NCBI RefSeq assembly: GCF_010747475.1
Contig: NZ_VSLZ01000001.1
Span: 248,001-312,000, forward strand
From: Halorussus sp. MSC15.2
GTDB lineage: Archaea; Halobacteriota; Halobacteria; Halobacteriales; Haladaptataceae
Length of the DNA: 64,000 nt
Reading direction: 5' to 3'
The notes under the pieces: model-generated
Seen by the model: the letters and a program-made list of their open reading frames with translations, nothing else
The model's database searches: none
Told to the model about the DNA's origin: nothing
Program-made: the position numbers and the translations under genes
In this document: in pieces, positions 9,172 through 17,074 of the stretch
How positions within the stretch are numbered: the stretch's first letter is position 1
Layout: each line of letters starts with the position of its first letter

Positions 9172-9855
9172 TCACTCGTCCGTCTCGAAGTCTGCGAGTT
9201 CCGACTGGTCGTCGTCCGTGACTTCCCCTCGGCGGGCGAGTCGGCCTCGCGGGAACGAGTACCGACGCAGGTGGTGGGGTTTCATGTCGTCGGAGCCGAG
9301 TCCCGCTGGTACCGGGTACATCGCCTCGACCACCACGTCGTCTGTGCGGTACGCCTCGTTGTTGTGGTAGTCCGCGACCGTGCAGTCGCGGTCGGTAATC
9401 CTGACTTGGTCGGCCCGGCGGGCGGTCGTCCGGACCACGACGAGCAGGTCGCCCGTCTCGCGGTCCACCACGGTCTCGCCGGGTTCGAGTTCGCACTCCT
9501 CGCAGAAGTGCGGTCCGTCGCTGGTCTCGTCCACGAAGGTCTCATCGCCGCAACTGGCGCACGTCACGGCCTTCTGGCCGGGCGGTGCGACGAGACCCTC
9601 GTTGACCTCCATGGCGACTCGCCGGAGGTGCTTGCACCGGACGCCCCGGAAGTTGTGGTCCGGGCAGGTACACCGTCCGCCGGGCAGGTCCACGGAGTAC
9701 GTGTTCCCGCTCTGGCTCTCGACTTCGTAGACGCCGCCGCCGAGCGGCGTGACTGCCATCCGCTCCATGCGAGCGCGCTGTGACCGGATGTCGGTCACGC
9801 GGCTCGCCGGAGGGAGCGATGCGCGCGTTCGTTCGGAAGCTGTTGTGTTTGCCAT
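9172..9855 (-). CDS. SWIM zinc-finger protein with an additional zinc ribbon
   Basis: The 227-residue protein has a SWIM-type zinc finger at about residues 57-79 (DLPGGRCTCPDHNFRGVRCKHLRRV, pattern CxC...CxH). A four-cysteine ribbon follows at about 98-122 (CASCGDE ... CEECEL). A beta-rich C-terminal region begins ETVVDRETGDLLVVVRTT and looks like a small nucleic-acid-binding or interaction domain. SWIM fingers bind DNA or proteins in recombination and transcription factors. The basic N-terminus (RSQRARMERMAV) fits nucleic-acid contact. There is no neighbouring operon partner; the gene is divergent from the small membrane protein gene. The precise role is unknown. Confidence 0.75.
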   Translation of the reverse strand: MANTTASERTRASLPPASRVTDIRSQRARMERMAVTPLGGGVYEVESQSGNTYSVDLPGGRCTCPDHNFRGVRCKHLRRVAMEVNEGLVAPPGQKAVTCASCGDETFVDETSDGPHFCEECELEPGETVVDRETGDLLVVVRTTARRADQVRITDRDCTVADYHNNEAYRTDDVVVEAMYPVPAGLGSDDMKPHHLRRYSFPRGRLARRGEVTDDDQSELADFETDE

Positions 9856-10248
9856 AGGCTTCCCCTGTGTGTTGCGGTGACCGGCAGTCTACGGTATCGG
9901 CGTCTCCACCCCCAATCGTCGTGCCTGCGGTCGATTCCGCGTACGAATAGGTAGGGGCTGGACACCCCTAAGTCTTGCATCTGTCGGAATAGCTAGAAGC
10001 GCGTCTCGCGGGCGGTAATGGCCCGATAACAGATACGTTCGATGGATAGGGGCGCGAATAAATGGCGGTGTCGAGTCTCCGCTTCGACCATCGTTGTCGC
10101 GGGTCGAAAACCCGGTCTTCGGTGGAAGTCGGAACCCCCGTATCTGACCTCGCGCGACCGCGGTCTGACGCGCCCCGCTCGCGGTGGAACATACCAGACT
10201 GGGGGCCGTTCCGAAGCCCTTTTGCCGGTACCCTCGGAAGCCCTCGGC
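9856..10248. other. Divergent intergenic region
   Basis: This ~390-base region separates two divergent genes and presumably carries both promoters. I see no RNA gene, no long repeat and no convincing reading frame: the frames open across it have abundant Arg/Pro/Ser, as expected from non-coding G+C-rich DNA. Confidence 0.4.
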
Positions 10249-10452
10249 ATGGAAATCGACCAAGAGACGCGCCGCGAGATACTCGTCGGCGTGGTGTCCG
10301 TCGGCCTGTTCGTCGGGTCGCTGATGTGGGTCGGCACGACGTACGGGGACGGCAGTCTCACGCAAACGGGTGCGTTGGCGGTCGTCGGCGTCATCGTCGT
10401 CTTCGTACTGCTGATGACCGGCGTCGGCTACTGGATGGCACAGCAGTACTGA
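10249..10452 (+). CDS. Small two-helix membrane protein
   Basis: The 67-residue protein has a short charged N-terminus (MEIDQETRREI) and two hydrophobic helices, about residues 12-31 and 42-63, joined by the polar loop TTYGDGSLTQTG. The frame is open upstream to 10042, but that part is Arg/Pro-rich and non-coding in character; the ATG at 10249 is the credible start. No family function is known to me. Confidence 0.7.
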   Translation: MEIDQETRREILVGVVSVGLFVGSLMWVGTTYGDGSLTQTGALAVVGVIVVFVLLMTGVGYWMAQQY

Positions 10453-10659
10453 CCGCCGTGCTCTCGGGCGCATCTCCCCCGACCGCACGCCGGTCGTCTC
10501 GTCTTCGGCGGGTCTCTCTGATACGTTACGAGCGACGCACGCTAACTACTCCGCGGCCGACCCGACCTCTCCAGCATCGCGCCAACGCGTCGCTGTTTCT
10601 GGAATCGTTTCGCGGGGAGACGGACCGCTATTCGGGACGAGAGCGGTTCCTGACTCCGA

Positions 10660-11742
10660 TTACTCGCTAACACTCTCTGCGTCGGCCAGCGCGTCCTCGT
10701 AGTAGCTCAGCGGGTGAGAAATCGAGTCGCATCGGGCGTCCGCGGTCGGGTCCTCCTCGTCGACGACCGGGCACTCCTCGTAGGCCTGCATCGTCTCGCA
10801 GGACGGCGGCGCGTACTGCGCGCCCGACTCGTCGCCGACGCGGTCGGCCCGGTAGCGGACCGCCGTCGCCGCCGTGTCGCTGTCCACGCCGCAGAGCGCC
10901 AGCAGTTCGTCGGTGTCGGCGTTGGCGCTCGTCAGGAACGACACCAGCGCGAACTCCGCGTGGTCCGAGAGGTTCTCGCCCGCCTGCGCTCGCTCCATCA
11001 GCGACGCGACGCACGGCGGGAAGCACTCGGGGGCGAGAACGTCGATGTCGGGGGAGATATCGACCTCCGAGAAGGTGTCCTCCAGTCGGGCTACCTCGTC
11101 GGTCAGTCCCTCCCGAATCTCGTCGGGGACGGCGGTCGGCAGGCCCGCCGCGACCCGTTGGCGGACCGCCTCCCGGAGGAGTTCGTGGAGTTCCGTCTCC
11201 GTGATTTTGACCGTCCCGTCGGCCAACTGCCGGGCGGCGAGCGTCCACGACTCACCGTCGAGATTCGACGACAGCGTGAGGTACTTGCCGACCGCGATTC
11301 GGTAGCCGTCGCCCTCCGGCGTCTCCGCCACGTCGCCCGAGAGGTCGAACTCCGCGAGGAGCGCGTCGAGCGAAATCGCCTTGTCGGCCGTACTCTTCAG
11401 GCCGTCGTCGGGGTTCCGGAAGTCGTCGGTGAACCGCTCGTAGGCCGTGCCGGCCTCGGCGCTGGCGTACTTCTCGACCGCGCCCGGCGCGTCCACGAGC
11501 GACACCAGCACGCGCGCCACGGGGTACGAGAGCAGTTCCGCCCGCGGGTTCCATCGCCGCCCGTCCTCGGCGTCGGGTCTGACCGTCCCGTCGATGAGCG
11601 CACGGCGCACCCGCTCGACGCCGCGCTCGACCGCGGGGTGGCGCTCGTCGCCGGTCACGATGGCGACGAGACCGATGTCGGCCTCCCGCACGCTCTCGCG
11701 GGCCGCCGCGAGAAACGGGTACCGGGCGTGAAGCGGGTCCAT
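10660..11742 (-). CDS. priL: DNA primase large subunit
   Basis: The 360-residue protein is the regulatory subunit of the archaeal/eukaryotic primase and binds an iron-sulfur cluster needed for primer initiation. The N-terminal region (MDPLHARYPFLAAARESVREA) is helical. The C-terminal half contains the conserved cysteines: PECFPPCV near residue 252, PSCETM near 319, ECPVVDEED near 328 and ARCDSISHPLSYY near 340. The downstream P-S-Y-Y motif is typical of PriL. Its catalytic partner PriS is not in this window. The start at 11742 is chosen because the open frame continues upstream through unrelated sequence. Confidence 0.9.
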   Translation of the reverse strand: MDPLHARYPFLAAARESVREADIGLVAIVTGDERHPAVERGVERVRRALIDGTVRPDAEDGRRWNPRAELLSYPVARVLVSLVDAPGAVEKYASAEAGTAYERFTDDFRNPDDGLKSTADKAISLDALLAEFDLSGDVAETPEGDGYRIAVGKYLTLSSNLDGESWTLAARQLADGTVKITETELHELLREAVRQRVAAGLPTAVPDEIREGLTDEVARLEDTFSEVDISPDIDVLAPECFPPCVASLMERAQAGENLSDHAEFALVSFLTSANADTDELLALCGVDSDTAATAVRYRADRVGDESGAQYAPPSCETMQAYEECPVVDEEDPTADARCDSISHPLSYYEDALADAESVSE

Positions 11743-11841
11743 ACTCCCCCCATTTCGGCCGACCCCGATAAACGCGACGAATCCGATGGAAACGCGCGAA
11801 ATCCGATGGGATTGATACGTCCGACCGCCGTCGGTGGTCCC

Positions 11842-12195
11842 ATGACCGAGGCGACCGAAACCGCACGGGCCTACTACGACGCCATCGACGCGGGCGACTA
11901 CGACCGCTTCGCCGACCTCCTCGCGCCCGACGTGGTCCACGAGCGACCCGACCGGACCATCGAGGGTCGCGAGACGCTCGTGGCGTTCATGCGAGAGGGG
12001 CGTCCGAACGAGGAGACCGCTCACGAGGTCGAAGCGGTGTACGTCGAGGCGGACGGCGGGGACGTCGCGGTCCGGGGCCGCCTGCGCGACGCCGACGGCG
12101 CTCCGATGTTCGCGTTCGTGGACGTCTTCGAGGTCGAAGCCGCAGAGGAGGACCGGACTCCCCGAATCTCCCGCATCCGGACCTACACCCAGTAG
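11842..12195 (+). CDS. SnoaL-like / NTF2-fold protein
   Basis: The 117-residue protein has the NTF2-like beginning TARAYYDAIDAGDYDRFADLLAPDVVHERPDRTIEGRETLVAFM, followed by beta strands EVEAVYVEADGGDVAVRGRL and FAFVDVFEVE. The fold forms a cone-shaped pocket used by small isomerases or as a binding domain, so no reaction can be assigned. It is divergent from priL, with about 100 bases between the two starts. Confidence 0.8.
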   Translation: MTEATETARAYYDAIDAGDYDRFADLLAPDVVHERPDRTIEGRETLVAFMREGRPNEETAHEVEAVYVEADGGDVAVRGRLRDADGAPMFAFVDVFEVEAAEEDRTPRISRIRTYTQ

Positions 12196-12292
12196 TCGCC
12201 GGTTCTCCTCCCACTCGGGACGGTCCTCTGCCCCGTTCCCCGTTCGCTCCGCTACCAAGACTTATGCCGCTGTTCTCCCACGTATACACACG

Positions 12293-12466
12293 ATGGGTCT
12301 CTTCAGAGACCTCGGCAACAAAGTCGAGGAGTTCAAGCAGGCGTCGGAGGCCGCGGCCGACGAGGAAGCGAGCCACGAGTGTCGAGACTGCGGCGAACGG
12401 TTCTTCGCCGACACCGAGACGTGTCCGGAGTGCGGGAGTAGCGACGTCGTATCGCTCGCGGAGTGA
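12293..12466 (+). CDS. Small zinc-ribbon protein
   Basis: This 57-residue protein begins MGLFRDLGNKVEEFKQASEAAADEE and ends with a four-cysteine ribbon, CRDCGERFFADTETCPECGSSDVVSL. The spacing CxxC-(12)-CxxC is a rubredoxin-like or zinc-ribbon knuckle pair. The N-terminal amphipathic helix may mediate self- or membrane association. Such mini-proteins are numerous in haloarchaea and mostly uncharacterised. Codon use (G/C in third positions) and the clean start support a real gene. Confidence 0.75.
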   Translation: MGLFRDLGNKVEEFKQASEAAADEEASHECRDCGERFFADTETCPECGSSDVVSLAE

Positions 12467-12553
12467 CGGCGGCCGTCGGTCCGTCGCTGTCGCTTACGCA
12501 TCGCCGGACGTGAGGCGCTCCGGAATCCCAACCGATACGTGTGGCAGTTCCCA

Positions 12554-12976
12554 ATGGCTGCCATGAACTACGTCGCGTGGGCGGTCGTCGCGCTCGTCGG
12601 TTACTCCGTCTTCACACCGCTGGCGAGTCTGGCGACCAACCAGATTCCGAGTACGGTCGTCGCGCTGGTGGCCAACAGCATGCTCGCGGTGTCGGCGGCC
12701 GTCGTCATCGCCTACCGGAACGAGTCGGTCGTCCCGTACCTCGCGGGCGAGAACGCGATTTACATGTACGCGGCAGGGATATTCCTGAGCGTCGGCATCA
12801 TCGCGTACTATCAGGCCCTGGGAGCAGGACCGGTCAGCACCGTCGTCCCCATCTTCGGGATGTTCCTCGTCGGCAGTTCGCTACTCGGCGTCGTGTTTCT
12901 GAACGACCCGCTGACCGCGAGGAAGGCCGCCGGAATCGTGCTGGCGGCCGTCGGCGTGTACCTGACGACGAGTTAG
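12554..12976 (+). CDS. EamA/DMT-type membrane protein (half-size transporter)
   Basis: The ~140-residue protein has four to five hydrophobic helices and the end pattern VVPIFGMFLVGSSLLGVVFLNDPLTARKAAGIVLAAVGVYLT, which is the hallmark of a single EamA repeat. Full drug/metabolite transporters carry two such repeats, so this one probably works as a dimer. The start is either ATG 12554 or ATG 12563 (MNYVAW). The substrate is unknown. Its stop codon overlaps that of the convergent serS gene by two bases. Confidence 0.8.
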   Translation: MAAMNYVAWAVVALVGYSVFTPLASLATNQIPSTVVALVANSMLAVSAAVVIAYRNESVVPYLAGENAIYMYAAGIFLSVGIIAYYQALGAGPVSTVVPIFGMFLVGSSLLGVVFLNDPLTARKAAGIVLAAVGVYLTTS

Positions 12977-14328
12977 TCCTTCTCGCCCGCACCGAGCGCG
13001 CTCTCGCCGACCGGTTCGTGGCCCTCGATGACCTCTTTGTCGCCCATGTACGGCCGGAGGGCCTCGGGAACCGTCACGGTGCCGTCGTCGTTCTGGTAGT
13101 ATTCGAGGACGGCGACCATCACGCGCGGCAGGGCGAGACCCGAGGCGTTGAGCGTGTGGAGGTACTCGGTCGATTCGTGGCGCTCGGGCCGGTAGCGCAG
13201 ACCGGCGCGTCGGGCCTGAAAGGCCTCGAAGTTCGATGCCGTCGAGACCTCCAGCCAGCGGCCGCCCCGTTCGGGACCGTCCTCCATGTCGTCGCCGGGT
13301 GCCCAGACTTCGAGGTCTATCTGCTTGGCGGCCTTGAAGCCGAGGTCGCCCGTGCAGAGTTCGAGGACCCGGTACGGCAGGCCGAGGCGTCGGAGGACCT
13401 CCTCGGCCTCGTCCAGCAGCTCGTGGAGTCGGTCGTAGCTCTCGTCGGGTTCCACGAAGTTGACCATCTCGACCTTGTTGAACTGGTGGACGCGGACGAT
13501 ACCGCGGGTCTCGGTGCCGTGTTCGCCCGCCTCGCGCCGGAAGTTGGGCGTGTAGGCCTGATGCTTCAGCGGGAGGTCGTCCTTCAGGAGGATGTCGTCG
13601 GCGTACATGTTCGTGACCGGAACCTCCGCGGTCGGGCAGAGCCAGAGGTCCTCGTCCTCGATTTTGTAGGCGTCCTCGTCGAACTTCGGGAGCTGGCCCG
13701 TCCCGGTCATCGACTCGCTGTTCACCGGGATGGGCGGGAAGACGTCTTGATACCCCTGCTCGCGGTGGACGTCCATCATGAACTGCATCAGGGCGTGTTC
13801 GAGTTGGCTCCCCTCTCCTTTGAGGAAGTAGTAGCCGCTGCCGGTCGTCTTGGCGGCCCGCGCCTCGTCGATGATGTCCAACTCCTCGCCGAGGTCGTAG
13901 TGGGGCGTCACCTCGTCGGGCAGGTCCCGGAGGTCGTCGAAGCCCTCGCGGCGCGTCTCGACGTTGTCGTCCTCGTCGTCGCCCTCGGGGACGCTCTCGT
14001 GGGGGACCTGCGGGACGCGCAGGAGCGCCTCCTCTAGCTCTTCCTCCAGTTCGGCGGCGCGCTCTTCGACTTCCTCGATTTCGGCCTTGAGTTCTTGGCT
14101 CCGCTCTATGGCCTCGTCGGCCTCGTCGTGCTTCCCGGCCTGTTTCAACTCGCCGATTTCGTCGCTGACCTGATTGCGCTCGTGGCGCAGGTCGTCGCCG
14201 CGGGCCTTCAGGTCGCGCCACTCCTCGTCTTTCTCCAGTATCGCGTCGAGGTCCTCGTCGGCCCCGCGAACGCGGAGTCCCTCGCGGACCTCCTCGGGGT
14301 TGTCCCGAATGTAGTTCCGGTCTAGCAT
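12973..14328 (-). CDS. serS: Seryl-tRNA synthetase
   Basis: The 451-residue class II synthetase charges tRNA-Ser with serine. The N-terminal ~110 residues form the long antiparallel coiled coil that holds the tRNA variable arm (KARGDDLRHERNQVSDEIGELKQ ... IEEVEERAAELEEELEE). The catalytic domain shows motif 2 (PNFRREAGEHGTETRGIVRVHQFNKVEM) and motif 3 (GLALPRVMVAVLEYYQNDDGTVTVPEALRPYMG). The ATG at 14328 (MLDRNYIRDNPEEVREGL) is the usual start; further open frame upstream is spurious. The stop overlaps the stop of the convergent EamA gene. Confidence 0.96.
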   Translation of the reverse strand: MLDRNYIRDNPEEVREGLRVRGADEDLDAILEKDEEWRDLKARGDDLRHERNQVSDEIGELKQAGKHDEADEAIERSQELKAEIEEVEERAAELEEELEEALLRVPQVPHESVPEGDDEDDNVETRREGFDDLRDLPDEVTPHYDLGEELDIIDEARAAKTTGSGYYFLKGEGSQLEHALMQFMMDVHREQGYQDVFPPIPVNSESMTGTGQLPKFDEDAYKIEDEDLWLCPTAEVPVTNMYADDILLKDDLPLKHQAYTPNFRREAGEHGTETRGIVRVHQFNKVEMVNFVEPDESYDRLHELLDEAEEVLRRLGLPYRVLELCTGDLGFKAAKQIDLEVWAPGDDMEDGPERGGRWLEVSTASNFEAFQARRAGLRYRPERHESTEYLHTLNASGLALPRVMVAVLEYYQNDDGTVTVPEALRPYMGDKEVIEGHEPVGESALGAGEKD

Positions 14329-14699
14329 TCCTACTCTCCAAATCCCGCTCCCGGCAAAAAACCGTATCGTTCGTGGGGCAGTGGTTGGCAGGGCGTGGAC
14401 GGGGTCAGGCAACGCCTGTCCTCGGTCAAGCAAGATAAAGTGATACGCGACCGAGAAAATATTGGGATAACTAGAAGAACCTTACAACTCGTATTTCGGA
14501 AGATTGCTACGAAACGGTAGCGGCATCAGGGGATACAGTCTGACCGCTTGACTGCCTACAGTACATCGCGGAGTCACCCCACTTTCCGCGCAGGAGTGTT
14601 TGACGACTGGCTATCCCCGAAACCGTGCTGGCACTCTCTCGGAGGATGCGAGCGACGCGTATCTTTACAAAAGAGAACGGCTGGAAGCAGTGGGGTTTC
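14329..14699. other. Intergenic left flank of an A+T-richer accessory island
   Basis: Between serS and the first island gene I see no convincing gene. The start of the stretch (to ~14440) resembles its G+C-rich surroundings. From ~14440 the base composition shifts to more A and T, with runs such as GAGAAAATATTGGGATAACTAG. Short open frames here lack haloarchaeal character. It may contain decayed sequence left by an insertion, but no terminal repeats or transposase motif were recognised. Confidence 0.4.
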
Positions 14700-15179
14700 C
14701 TACGTCCGCTGTCTCGTGATTCTTAGTGAACCCCAGACCAGACGAATGTTGAGCCTCTCGTTTTCTCTCATTCTCCCGGTTGGGTTAGTGAACTCGTACG
14801 ACTCCGTGCGTCCGTCGTCGGTCTCCACGTTGACCTCGAAGATACCCGGTGTGGACATCTTAATCGGCGTGTCGTCCACGAGTATGTTCGAAGCAGAATC
14901 CTTGTTCACCTTCCCGTTTTGGCCGTCGATTACGTACTTGAACTCATCGACCACCGGATTCTGCTTACCCGGAGTGACCCGATTTATCGTAACCGTGACC
15001 TCTCGGGTGTTCTGGCTGTTATTCACTAGATGGATGTTGCCCGGCAACGTATGCTGTCCTGGCGTCTTCCTGAAGTCGTCGCTTGTGGTCTTTGCGGAGG
15101 TCGATTGCGCCAGTAGAGACGGAGCGACGATGCTCGAACCGGTATACTTCAGGATGTCGCGTCGCGATTTTTCGGTCAT
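14700..15179 (-). CDS. Tat-exported protein, unknown function
   Basis: The protein (~159 residues from the ATG at 15179) has a Tat signal: SRRDILKYTGSSIVAPSLLAQSTSA. The mature part is small and polar with probable beta structure (NIHLVNNSQNTREVTVTINRV, FEVNVETDDGRTESYEF). A GTG start at 15188 is also possible, and it would overlap the TGA of the upstream metalloprotease gene as GTGA, so the two genes are very likely co-translated. The Lys- and Asn-rich, less acidic composition differs from neighbouring chromosomal genes. It could be a pro-region, inhibitor or chaperone for the protease, which is inference. The function is not recognised. Confidence 0.65.
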   Translation of the reverse strand: MTEKSRRDILKYTGSSIVAPSLLAQSTSAKTTSDDFRKTPGQHTLPGNIHLVNNSQNTREVTVTINRVTPGKQNPVVDEFKYVIDGQNGKVNKDSASNILVDDTPIKMSTPGIFEVNVETDDGRTESYEFTNPTGRMRENERLNIRLVWGSLRITRQRT

Positions 15180-15184
15180 GAATT

Positions 15185-15937
15185 TCACCTATCACTACAA
15201 CTTTCTATATGGTTTGCTGTGCAGTCCGAGTACGTTGGCTGCCAGTAGATTTCAGTCCCAGTTCCGTACGGGTTCTCTACCAAGTCGGCACAACACTCGT
15301 TAACTGAGCCGTTATCGTTGTCCCACGACACCATCGGTGTACATCGGGCAGGGCCACTACTCGTTTCATACCAGCTGCGTGCCATCTGCTCTTCGGCTAA
15401 GGGGGACGAACCGCAGCTAGCGGACAAATGTTCGTTGATGGCAGCGTGACCAAGCTCGTGGATGACGCTCGCGTACATCTGTGCGTAACGGGTTTCGCTT
15501 CCTTCCGCGGTCGTAGATTCGTCTGCTAGGTCACCGCACCGATGGGCTTCGGCAACACATAGGTGACTTCTCGAATCTGAACAGTTGCCTGTCGTCACCC
15601 CGTAATCGCTGTCGTAGTTCGTTACGAGGAGATTCGCGTCATTGTGGGTGTAATCGGCCTTACAGTAGTGCCAATCGTTCCACCACTCGTCGAGGGAACT
15701 GTACGTCACCGTTGCATAATGCCCGTCGCACTTCATCGTATCATCGGCAGGCCACCCGTCACCGACGATGTTCTCGTTTGGCGGACTCGGGTTGGCTGTG
15801 TGGATGTCTAGATTGACAGAGTGTCCTGCATCATTGAACGCATTCGTGATGAACTTGTCTAGCGCGCTACTCGGATTTCCTGGACCAAAGTTGTACAGGT
15901 CCGCTGTTAACCAAACGCCAATGTCGAATGTACTCAT
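15185..15937 (-). CDS. Cysteine-rich HExxH zinc metalloprotease-like protein
   Basis: The 250-residue protein contains HELGHAAINEH (residues ~174-184), an HExxHxxxxxH zinc site close to the metzincin consensus, except that the usual Gly is Ile. It has 11 cysteines, including CSDSRSHLC, HRC and a CC pair, which is extreme for a haloarchaeal protein and suggests disulfides. I see no signal peptide from the chosen ATG at 15937 (MSTFDIGVWLTADLYNFGPG). The frame continues upstream to 15985 but without a hydrophobic segment. It is followed with a 4-base GTGA overlap by a Tat-exported protein. A+T-rich flanks suggest transfer. Family placement beyond a zincin fold is uncertain. Confidence 0.65.
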   Translation of the reverse strand: MSTFDIGVWLTADLYNFGPGNPSSALDKFITNAFNDAGHSVNLDIHTANPSPPNENIVGDGWPADDTMKCDGHYATVTYSSLDEWWNDWHYCKADYTHNDANLLVTNYDSDYGVTTGNCSDSRSHLCVAEAHRCGDLADESTTAEGSETRYAQMYASVIHELGHAAINEHLSASCGSSPLAEEQMARSWYETSSGPARCTPMVSWDNDNGSVNECCADLVENPYGTGTEIYWQPTYSDCTANHIESCSDR

Positions 15938-16188
15938 ATTACGACAGTAATTAATAACTACGATAGAAGAATAAAATTTTCTCAATCCAGATTATATGAT
16001 TATATATTTGTTAGTGGAATATGTGATTATCCTATTGTTGGATTTAGTCGCTCGTCAGATTAGAACGGTCAGTCAACCGTTGCCGAGTACAAACCCATCG
16101 AAAAAGGGTTCCTCAAAATCTGCATCAACTACGTTCACGACTTTTGACGTTCAGTCCGGCAAGCGTCCGCGAGTGAGGTAGAAGGAAA

Positions 16189-16761
16189 TTACCAACAGTG
16201 GAGTACACCCTTAAGGTCCCCGATTCCGTCCACGCGGGCGATTAAATCGGGAGTAACGCGATATTCAGCTACTCGAATGGGGGCGTCGTGGTGAACCACC
16301 GTCGATTTCTGCGTCGTCCGCTCGGTTCTGTTTTCACTACTTGTCGTTACGCGTTCGCCATTCCGCTTGCTGACGGTGTACCGTGCTACTCCGACGAATT
16401 TCACTCGAAACGTTCTGGGAGAGGTCTCCTTGATGTTCGCACGTCGAAGAGAGTACTGTTTTAGTTCTGCCTCTCGGGGGACGTTCGGAAGTAATTCTGG
16501 CGTAATCGTGAGCGTATCTTCGTACGCCTTCTCGATACGAGCAACGGGAGTCTCGACTGTCTCAGTAGTAAGTTCTGCTGGCTTCGATGGAGCAGGCACC
16601 GCAAAGTCGGCATCTACGGGAGTACACGAAGTAGTAACATGCGTCGTGGTCGTCTCGGAAGGCTTTCGTCTTTCCGAGACCTTTCTCTCACTACATCCTG
16701 CAACAAAAGAACTGACTATGGCTATAGACTGTCCAAGGACAAGTCGCCGAGATACTTTCAT
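16189..16761 (-). CDS. Tat lipoprotein, unknown function
   Basis: The 190-residue protein starts with MKVSRRLVLGQSIAIVSSFVAGCSE: twin arginines, a hydrophobic core and a lipobox (FVAGC), so it is expected to be a lipid-anchored extracellular protein. A Thr-rich linker follows, then a domain with strands FRVKFVGVARYTVSKRNGERV and IRVAEYRVTPDLIARVDG. It is rich in Lys, Arg and Thr and is not acidic, unlike typical haloarchaeal proteins. It lies upstream of the metalloprotease gene on the same strand with a 251-base A+T-rich gap. No family recognised. Confidence 0.65.
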   Translation of the reverse strand: MKVSRRLVLGQSIAIVSSFVAGCSERKVSERRKPSETTTTHVTTSCTPVDADFAVPAPSKPAELTTETVETPVARIEKAYEDTLTITPELLPNVPREAELKQYSLRRANIKETSPRTFRVKFVGVARYTVSKRNGERVTTSSENRTERTTQKSTVVHHDAPIRVAEYRVTPDLIARVDGIGDLKGVLHCW

Positions 16762-17074
16762 GAGTCTGGATGTATATTATAAAGGTAAATATCTTGTTCC
16801 CCCCTTCTCCGATTAGCGTGCTGATTATCTGGCCATAATGCGCTTGTCCCCGAGTAGAGCGGCTATATCGCCAGATGTTCGTTTCACTGCAACACGGGAT
16901 TTCGACATTATTCGTAATCATCTTTGTGTGGCTGTCGAAAGTTCTGACCTCTCTCACGTTGATTAACCCAGATTCCCGTGAGTCAGTATCAGGGACCGTG
17001 CGACTGGCGAAGACCGTCCCGACTAACTTTCCGAGGGCGAACACCTTTTACCGCGCCGCGACCACCCAACGACC
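16762..17074. other. A+T-richer right flank of the accessory island
   Basis: This 313-base stretch holds the upstream region of the lipoprotein gene and, at its right end, the promoter of the following MBL gene (CTTTTAC at ~17045-17051, 24-30 bases before the ATG). The open frames across it are short and lack coding character. No RNA gene or repeat was recognised. Confidence 0.4.

Noticed and set aside
14548-15303. Open frame on the + strand across the island
   Set aside because: It is antisense to the Tat protein and metalloprotease, whose signal peptide and HExxH motif make the - strand the coding one.
15996-16181. Short hydrophobic open frame in A+T-rich DNA
   Set aside because: It starts with a run of Ile/Leu/Val from A+T-rich sequence and has a random polar tail; no homologous features were seen.
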